Source of the DNA: Methyloprofundus sp.
Lineage (GTDB): Bacteria; Pseudomonadota; Gammaproteobacteria; Methylococcales; Methylomonadaceae
Length of the DNA stretch: 10,968 nt
Assembly (NCBI GenBank): GCA_030636485.1
Contig: DAOVWV010000028.1
Coordinates: 1 to 10,968, forward strand
Direction of reading: 5' to 3'
Below the pieces are notes generated by a model that saw nothing but the letters and a program-made list of their open reading frames with translations, ran no database searches and was not told where the DNA came from. Below are positions 6,748 through 10,968 of this stretch, piece after piece. How positions within the stretch are numbered: position 1 is the stretch's first letter; each line of letters begins with the position of its first letter. The translations under genes were made by a program, and so were the position numbers.

Positions 6748-7998
6748 TTGAACGACATTCCTCTTAGTATTCTTTTCAGCATACTTGCTGTATTACTCTG
6801 TTTATCAGCCTTTTTTTCAGGCTCAGAAACAGCACTAATGACGCTCAACCGTTATCGGCTACAGCATCTCGTCAAGCAAGGGCATAAGGGGGCAAAAAAA
6901 GCCCAGAGATTACTCAAGCGCCCTGACCGCATACTTGGTCTGATTTTATTAGGTAATAACTTCGTTAATATTTTGGCATCCTCCCTGGCAACCATTATTG
7001 GTATGCGCCTTATGGGAGATGAAGGGATTGCCATAGCCGCAGGCATTCTGACTTTAGTGGTGCTGATTTTCTCTGAAGTTGCCCCTAAAACACTCGCCGC
7101 TCTCAGGCCAGAAGTACTCGCCTTTCCCGCTTCCTGGCTTTATACTCCATTACTGAAATTGTTTTACCCTATTGTCTGGTTTGTAAATCTTATTGCAAAT
7201 GGTTTACTGCGTATTTTCGGTATTAAGGCACATGAGCATAAGCATACAACACTGAATAAAGACGAACTTAAGAGTATTGTTTCCGAAACAGACTCGATTA
7301 TGCCCGAAAAATATAAAAATATTTTACTGGGTATTATCGACCTGGAAAGCGCCACTGTCGAAGATATCATGACACCGCGCAATGAGATCATTGGGATTAA
7401 TCTCGAGGATCCATTAGAAGATATCATTGCCCAGCTTAAAAAAAGCCAATATGCACGTATTCCGATTTATAAAGGGAACATAGATCGTGTCATTGGTTTT
7501 TTGCACCTAAGAACCATATTGCCCCGCCTTTTTGACCAGGAAAATTTTAGTAAACAAGATATAAGCAATAACCTGATCCCTCCTTTTTTCATCCCTGAAA
7601 CAACGCCTCTACACAAACAGATACAGGATTTTAAATTTGATCAGGCACGTATTGGTCTCGTTGTAGATGAGTATGGTGATGTACAAGGTCTGGTGAGTAT
7701 GGATGATTTACTGCAAGGGATCGTAGGTGGCATCATGATTGAAGAAGCCGATGTAAAAAAACGCCAAGATGGAAGTTATATCGTCGATGGTAGTGTCACG
7801 GTTAGAGAGCTTAATCGAATTACGCATTGGAGCCTACCAACGGAAGGGCCAAAAACAATCAATGGCTTAATCATTGAGTTTATGGAAACCATTCCTCAGG
7901 CAGGTACTAGCCTTATGCTTCACGATCATCAGGTAGAAATTATTAATCGCAACAAACATGCCATCACCCAGATTAAGTTTTTGCCTAATAAAGAATAA
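6748..7998 (+). CDS. CNNM/CorB-family membrane protein with CBS pair (YfjD-like)
   Basis: This inner-membrane protein belongs to the CNNM/CorB (HlyC/CorC) family, linked to Mg2+ and Co2+ transport. The DUF21 membrane domain covers about residues 1-160 with hydrophobic segments near 5-23, 62-88, 92-112 and 130-155. Its motifs are FSGSETALMTLNR (23-35), LGNN (69-72) and SEVAPKT (109-115). A CBS pair follows at about 205-325, with IMTPRNE (207-213) and VVDEYGDVQGLVSMDDLL (305-322). A CorC/HlyC C-terminal domain ends the chain (about 335-412). The start is TTG at 6748. The next Met is residue 31, inside the SGSET motif, and the TTG places 24 residues before that glycine, as in E. coli YfjD, so the rare start is well supported despite no Shine-Dalgarno. 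Substrate and direction of transport are not established by the sequence. Confidence 0.92.
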   Translation: MNDIPLSILFSILAVLLCLSAFFSGSETALMTLNRYRLQHLVKQGHKGAKKAQRLLKRPDRILGLILLGNNFVNILASSLATIIGMRLMGDEGIAIAAGILTLVVLIFSEVAPKTLAALRPEVLAFPASWLYTPLLKLFYPIVWFVNLIANGLLRIFGIKAHEHKHTTLNKDELKSIVSETDSIMPEKYKNILLGIIDLESATVEDIMTPRNEIIGINLEDPLEDIIAQLKKSQYARIPIYKGNIDRVIGFLHLRTILPRLFDQENFSKQDISNNLIPPFFIPETTPLHKQIQDFKFDQARIGLVVDEYGDVQGLVSMDDLLQGIVGGIMIEEADVKKRQDGSYIVDGSVTVRELNRITHWSLPTEGPKTINGLIIEFMETIPQAGTSLMLHDHQVEIINRNKHAITQIKFLPNKE

Positions 7999-8015
7999 CC
8001 TAGCATGGACTTCAC

Positions 8016-8049
8016 GCGGCTATGGATGCGGCTATGGATGCGGCTACGG
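8016..8049. repeat. 12-bp tandem repeat, about 2.8 copies
   Basis: The unit GCGGCTATGGAT occurs twice exactly (8016-8027 and 8028-8039), followed by a partial third copy, GCGGCTACGG (8040-8049). The unit is a multiple of three. The frame opening at ATG 8005, 7 bases after the CorB-like stop, reads it as RLWMRLWMRLR within a 28-residue peptide ending at 8091. That frame has no ribosome site, so translation is doubtful. Confidence 0.88.
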
Positions 8050-8236
8050 CAAATAGTAAGCTGTTTGTGCCGAGAGAGCAAAGTAAAGTAAGTGCAGAGT
8101 GATGGTTGGCTAGGTAATTATTTTAGAATGTAGTTAGCCGTTAGGGTTCTGTGGTTGTGGGCGTGAGGAGTGGGGGCAGACAGTTTGATCATACAGGCCA
8201 ATATACAATGTTTAATTATTCAAATTTAAGACTTGT

Positions 8237-8279
8237 AAAGCGCCGAAAAATAAACATTTTATGTTTTTGGCAGCACTTT
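8237..8279. repeat. imperfect A+T-rich inverted repeat
   Basis: The core AAACAT-ttt-ATGTTT (8252-8266) is a perfect 6-bp hairpin. GCC/GGC and AAAG/CTTT pairs extend it outward with internal loops. It has no T-run after the stem, so it is a poor terminator. It lies just before the proposed -10 of the FHA gene and could be an operator or leftover palindromic element. Confidence 0.4.
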
Positions 8280-8293
8280 AAATAAAATAGGTC

Positions 8294-8299
8294 TATACT
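8294..8299 (+). promoter_or_regulatory. candidate -10 of the FHA-PilZ transcript
   Basis: TATACT lies 32 bases before the FHA start codon. TTGGCA (8267-8272) is 21 bp upstream, too far for a standard -35, and there is no TG extension. Transcription would start near 8306. The evidence is one five-of-six hexamer in an A+T-rich region. Confidence 0.3.
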
Positions 8300-8331
8300 T
8301 AACAGCATTAGCACTCATATATCTTGATACA

Positions 8332-8958
8332 ATGGCAAAATTTAGCATCTTTTTTAAAGATAAACCTATCCAGTCCACAATATTTGAATCAGGCGTTGTT
8401 CATATAGGCCGAGACGAAACAAATGATTTAATTATTGATAGTCTGGCTATTGCGCCTGCCCATGCGGCGGCCCGAGTTAGTGACTCAGCGTGTACTATCA
8501 AGCAGTTAAATTCAGACTTTCCACTCATTATTAATGGCAAGCAACTCAAAGAGGCTAGCCTGGAAAATGGTGATACCATTACTCTGGGTAAGCACCGTAT
8601 TATGTATAATAGCTCGGAGTCCTTTGCGCCCGCCCCTTCTACGCAAGATCCGGTCAATGAAGCACTTGATCAAGAGCTATCAAATGCTGCCCCCGCGTCT
8701 GAGGCAAACTTGCAGGTTATGAGTGGTGAGCATATCGGGCGCTTAATCCCACTGAAGAAGAATATGACCCGTCTAGGCCATGCTGGGTCAGGTATTATTA
8801 TCGTAACGCGCAGAAAGGATGGGTATCATGCCTCTATGCTGGAGGTGGATGAGCAAATAAAAATCAACAACGTTTCTCTCGCTGAGGAAACGGTACTGCT
8901 TAAAAATGGTGATATGCTATTGATTGAAAATGTGACTATGCAGTTTTTTATGGGTTGA
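8332..8958 (+). CDS. two-domain FHA protein
   Basis: FHA domains bind phosphothreonine peptides. This 208-residue protein has no signal peptide or membrane segment. The first FHA domain (about 1-93) keeps HIGRDETNDLIID (24-36) with Arg27, Asn31 and Asp32, His44 in APAHAAARV, and ING (67-69). The usual Ser of the SxxH motif is replaced (IAPAH). A low-complexity Ala/Pro/Glu linker (about 95-125) joins a second FHA-like domain (about 126-208) with GEHIGRLIPL (132-141), TRLGHAGSG (146-154), YHASML (165-170) and LLKNGDMLLI (189-198). There the GR arginine has become His150, so it is probably degenerate. No Shine-Dalgarno precedes the ATG, but the start fits the first beta strand. The PilZ gene follows by 6 bases, so the two are one operon. 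No kinase is visible nearby. Confidence 0.85.
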   Translation: MAKFSIFFKDKPIQSTIFESGVVHIGRDETNDLIIDSLAIAPAHAAARVSDSACTIKQLNSDFPLIINGKQLKEASLENGDTITLGKHRIMYNSSESFAPAPSTQDPVNEALDQELSNAAPASEANLQVMSGEHIGRLIPLKKNMTRLGHAGSGIIIVTRRKDGYHASMLEVDEQIKINNVSLAEETVLLKNGDMLLIENVTMQFFMG

Positions 8959-8964
8959 TGGGAT

Positions 8965-9330
8965 ATGATTGATCACACTGAATTTGCTCAATATCAGCAG
9001 CTATTAGCTCAGGCTCAAGCAACGCTTAGCTTAGAGGAATTGGAATGGCACTGTGAAATTATTGATATCTCTTTGCATGGCTGTCTGCTTCGCTTTGTCC
9101 ACACATGGGAACAACACAATATAGAGGCAGTCTATACTCTCACTATACAAACCCCTGAAAGCGATGAAATTATAATGAATCTAGCGATCAGTCATGTGAT
9201 AGATAATGAAGTTGGTTTTAAATGTGAGCATATTGAAAATGACTTATTATTACGTCAGTTAGTCGGGACAATTTCGGGAACGGATAAATTATTATCCAGA
9301 GAGCTTATAGAGCTCACTCATGCTGTTTAG
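8965..9330 (+). CDS. PilZ-like domain protein lacking the RxxxR motif
   Basis: This 121-residue cytoplasmic protein resembles the PilZ fold. The signature D/NxSxxG is present as DISLHG (34-39) in CEIIDISLHGCLLRF (30-44), and the later strand motif EVGFKCEHI (82-90) is also typical. The N-terminal RxxxR element that grips cyclic di-GMP in canonical PilZ proteins is absent: residues 4-28 contain no arginine. Direct c-di-GMP binding is therefore doubtful, and a protein-protein role like other degenerate PilZ proteins is possible. The ATG lies 6 bases after the FHA stop, with TGGGA (8959-8963) very close upstream, suggesting translational coupling. radA begins 102 bases later. The PilZ assignment rests on motif recognition only. 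Confidence 0.72.
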   Translation: MIDHTEFAQYQQLLAQAQATLSLEELEWHCEIIDISLHGCLLRFVHTWEQHNIEAVYTLTIQTPESDEIIMNLAISHVIDNEVGFKCEHIENDLLLRQLVGTISGTDKLLSRELIELTHAV

Positions 9331-9388
9331 CAAATTCAATAATCCTCAGGGCTGACTTTCCTTGGCTCTACACCCACTCTAGAAAAGC

Positions 9389-9413
9389 GTTGCGTAGCCT
9401 GCTGTTATGCAAC
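9389..9413. promoter_or_regulatory. hairpin between the PilZ gene and radA
   Basis: GTTGCGTA (9389-9396) pairs with TATGCAAC (9406-9413), 8 pairs with one G-T wobble and a 9-base loop. GAAA before and TTTC after could extend it with a bulge. Only a short TTT follows the stem, so it may be a weak terminator or attenuator between the FHA-PilZ unit and radA. A TATTAT at 9422-9427 just downstream would place a radA start site at or next to its ATG. Confidence 0.38.
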
Positions 9414-9432
9414 TTTCGACATATTATCCCCT

Positions 9433-10803
9433 ATGGCAAAAAAAAATACCGCCTTTGTCTGTACAGACTGTGGCGCTGACTCACCTCGTTGGGCAGGGCA
9501 GTGCAGTGCCTGTCAGGCATGGAACACAATTAAAGAAGTACAGCTGGGCAAAGCAGCGACTGGCTCACAACGGCTAGGCTATAGCGGTACACAAAGCAGC
9601 GTCAAATTGCTCTCGGAAGTGACTCTGGAGCAAACAGAGCGACTATCAACCGGTATATTTGAATTTGATCGTGTGCTAGGCGGGGGGATTGTGCCGGGTA
9701 GCATGGTGCTGATTGGCGGTACTCCGGGGGCGGGAAAAAGCACCTTGCTCTTACAGGTGATCGCTAAAGTTGCCGCAAAAGGTATTCCCGTACTTTATGT
9801 TTCAGGCGAAGAGTCCTTGCAGCAAATTGCCGAGCGTGCAATACGCCTTAATCTCCCGCTGGATAAGATTAAAATGCTGACTGAAACGTCAGTGCAGCGT
9901 ATCTGTGAAGTACTGGATGAAATAAAGCCTCGTATTCTGGTGATTGACTCCATTCAGGTCATGCATACGCAGACTTCGGAATCAACGCCCGGCTCAGTAT
10001 CACAGGTAAAGGAATCTGCGAGTTATTTAACCCAATATGCAAAGCAAAATAATGTCTCAGTCTTTATGGTGGGGCATGTCACTAAAGACCAGTCTTTGGC
10101 GGGCCCAATGACCTTAAGTCATATAGTCGATACCCAGCTGATTCTTGCCTCAACGGATGATGCGCGTTATAGAGTGCTGAGAGCTGATAAAAACCGTTTT
10201 GGCAGTGTGGGGGAGTTAGGCTTTTTTGCCATGGATAGTAGCGGATTAAAAGAAGTCAAAAACCCTTCTGCGATGTTTCTAAATCGCACCGAGAAGCCCT
10301 CGTCCGGAAGTGTTGTGACGGTTTTATGGGAAGGGACACGGCCGCTTTTAGTCGAAATTCAAGCTTTGCTTACTGAATGTCAATATGGTAATCCGCGTCG
10401 CCTGGCTGTCGGTTTCGATCAAAATCGTCTGGCCATGTTACTCGCCATTTTAACCCGCCGTGGTGGCATATTTACTGCCAGTGATGAAATTTATGCCAAT
10501 GTCGTCGGTGGTATCAAAGTCAGCGAAACCAGCTCTGATCTGGCCATATTGATCAGTATTGTCTCTAGCCTAAAAGATACAGTGGTGCCACATGATAGTT
10601 TCTTCTTTGGTGAACTGGGCTTGAATGGTGAAATAAGACCGGTTGCCAACGGCTATGCCCGGCTTAATGATGCTGCAAAGCATGGTTTTAAAAAGGCGAT
10701 TATCCCAAAGGCAAATGCCCCCAAGAAAGCCATTGCAGGCTTGCAGATTTTTCCCGTCAGCAGTTTAACAGAAGCCCTGACAGCACTTGCCGATATAAGT
10801 TAG
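9433..10803 (+). CDS. radA: DNA repair protein RadA
   Basis: RadA (Sms) is a RecA-family ATPase acting in recombination, where it promotes branch migration and processing of recombination intermediates. The 456 residues are the usual family length. The N-terminal C4 zinc finger is Cys10, Cys13, Cys24 and Cys27 (CTDCG and CSAC). The RecA-like core has the Walker A GGTPGAGKST (95-104), a Walker B-like ILVIDSIQ (168-175) and the RadA signature KNRFG (253-257). The C-terminal Lon-like domain (about 280-456) includes GGIKVSE (359-365) and ELGLNGEIRPV (394-404). No residue expected to be essential is missing. No Shine-Dalgarno is visible before the ATG, but the start matches other RadA proteins exactly. 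It lies downstream of the FHA-PilZ pair. A strong AGGAGG and a repeat element follow it. Confidence 0.97.
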   Translation: MAKKNTAFVCTDCGADSPRWAGQCSACQAWNTIKEVQLGKAATGSQRLGYSGTQSSVKLLSEVTLEQTERLSTGIFEFDRVLGGGIVPGSMVLIGGTPGAGKSTLLLQVIAKVAAKGIPVLYVSGEESLQQIAERAIRLNLPLDKIKMLTETSVQRICEVLDEIKPRILVIDSIQVMHTQTSESTPGSVSQVKESASYLTQYAKQNNVSVFMVGHVTKDQSLAGPMTLSHIVDTQLILASTDDARYRVLRADKNRFGSVGELGFFAMDSSGLKEVKNPSAMFLNRTEKPSSGSVVTVLWEGTRPLLVEIQALLTECQYGNPRRLAVGFDQNRLAMLLAILTRRGGIFTASDEIYANVVGGIKVSETSSDLAILISIVSSLKDTVVPHDSFFFGELGLNGEIRPVANGYARLNDAAKHGFKKAIIPKANAPKKAIAGLQIFPVSSLTEALTALADIS

Positions 10804-10826
10804 CATGGGGTAGGAGGCTTTAAAAT

Positions 10827-10919
10827 ATGATGGGGGAGCCCGTCATCCCCGAAGTCTACCCAGTCAAGCGTGGGCACAAGCTTTATCGGGGATCCACGTT
10901 GAACATAGATTCCTGCTAA
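10827..10919 (+). CDS. possible 30-residue ORF behind a strong ribosome site
   Basis: TAGGAGG (10811-10817), the best Shine-Dalgarno match in the window, lies 9 bases before ATGATG. The frame runs 30 codons, beginning MMGEPVIPEVYP, and ends at TAA (10917-10919), mostly inside the 10841-10937 repeat. Frames of the VIPAKAG type are well-known by-products of such repeats. It may be the first codons of a gene interrupted by the repeat, a small protein, or a chance frame. No domain is recognised. Confidence 0.2.
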   Translation: MMGEPVIPEVYPVKRGHKLYRGSTLNIDSC

Positions 10920-10937
10920 CGGCAAGCAGGAATGACG
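10841..10937. repeat. REP/MITE-like element with terminal inverted repeats
   Basis: The ends CGTCATCCCCG and CAGGAATGACG are inverted repeats matching at 9 of 11 positions. Internally, ATCCCCGA (10845-10852) pairs perfectly with TCGGGGAT (10886-10893) around a smaller CCCA/TGGG hairpin, and ATTCCTGCT (10909-10917) pairs with AGCAGGAAT (10925-10933) around a 7-base loop. Two back-to-back hairpins bounded by CGTCAT...ATGACG are typical of the abundant 'CGTCATTCCCG...' intergenic repeats of many proteobacteria. No transposase is present. It may also terminate radA transcription. Confidence 0.62.
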
Positions 10938-10968
10938 AATTATTCATAGCCCAAATGCCAGTGGATAA

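Larger units (their letters stand above)
7999..8331. other. 333-bp intergenic region
   Basis: The stretch between the CorB-like gene and the FHA gene holds a 12-bp tandem repeat (8016-8049) and a G-rich + strand segment with G-runs at 8144-8146, 8159-8161 and 8172-8176. It also holds an A+T-rich imperfect inverted repeat (8237-8279) and a TATACT (8294-8299). A 28-codon frame (8005-8091) passes through the tandem repeat. No longer gene and no RNA gene was recognised. Confidence 0.7.

Noticed and set aside
7164..7427. 87-codon frame on the minus strand
   Set aside because: It is antisense to the CorB-like gene, which is clearly coding across this interval. The serine-rich translation is typical of a shadow frame.
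8144..8176. G-quadruplex candidate
   Set aside because: Only three runs of three or more G occur, with irregular loops. A stable quadruplex would need two-G tracts.
8267..8282. sigma-54-like TTGGCA element before the FHA gene
   Set aside because: The -24 GG is present, but no GC occurs at the required -12 position.
8400..8722. 85-codon minus-strand frame (8400-8657) and 62-codon plus-strand frame (8534-8722)
   Set aside because: Both overlap the FHA gene in other frames and carry no domain signature.

Overview
The window looks like a chromosomal segment of a gammaproteobacterium. GreB, DksA, BioA, the CorB/YfjD-type protein and RadA all align closely, from memory, with their Escherichia coli counterparts. 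The FHA, PilZ and radA neighbourhood, the moderate-to-low G+C and the type of intergenic repeat would fit a methanotroph-like lineage (Methylococcales). That lineage is an inference from gene content and was not tested. No tRNA, rRNA, CRISPR array, transposase or phage gene was seen.

Layout. Bases 1-271 form a leader with a near-perfect palindrome, repeated GCTACA motifs, a possible promoter and a possible 45-codon small ORF. They precede an exported lipoprotein of the DUF1254/DUF1214 type (272-1744, +), which is more G+C-rich than its neighbours. Convergent to it lies greB (1836-2348, -). A 79-bp divergent gap separates greB from a 159-residue galactose-binding-like protein (2428-2907, +). 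A bidirectional hairpin terminator separates that gene from a convergent two-gene unit, a single-domain rhodanese (2968-3294, -) preceded by a class I/II aminotransferase (3309-4469, -). Divergent from this unit are dksA (4671-5105, +), bioA (annotated 5154-6494, +, but probably starting near 5196) and a CNNM/CorB-family membrane protein with a TTG start (6748-7998, +). A 333-bp non-coding stretch with a 12-bp tandem repeat leads into a compact run: a two-FHA-domain protein (8332-8958), a PilZ-like protein (8965-9330) and radA (9433-10803). The window ends in a roughly 97-bp REP/MITE-like element.

How the genes fit together. Most are independent housekeeping functions. GreB and DksA both work through the RNA polymerase secondary channel. 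The aminotransferase and rhodanese are probably co-transcribed. The FHA and PilZ genes are six bases apart and lie just ahead of radA. Both proteins carry recognisable folds with key ligand-binding residues altered, so this trio is the least explained and most interesting part of the window. About half of the genes have no visible Shine-Dalgarno sequence, so several starts rest on family alignment.
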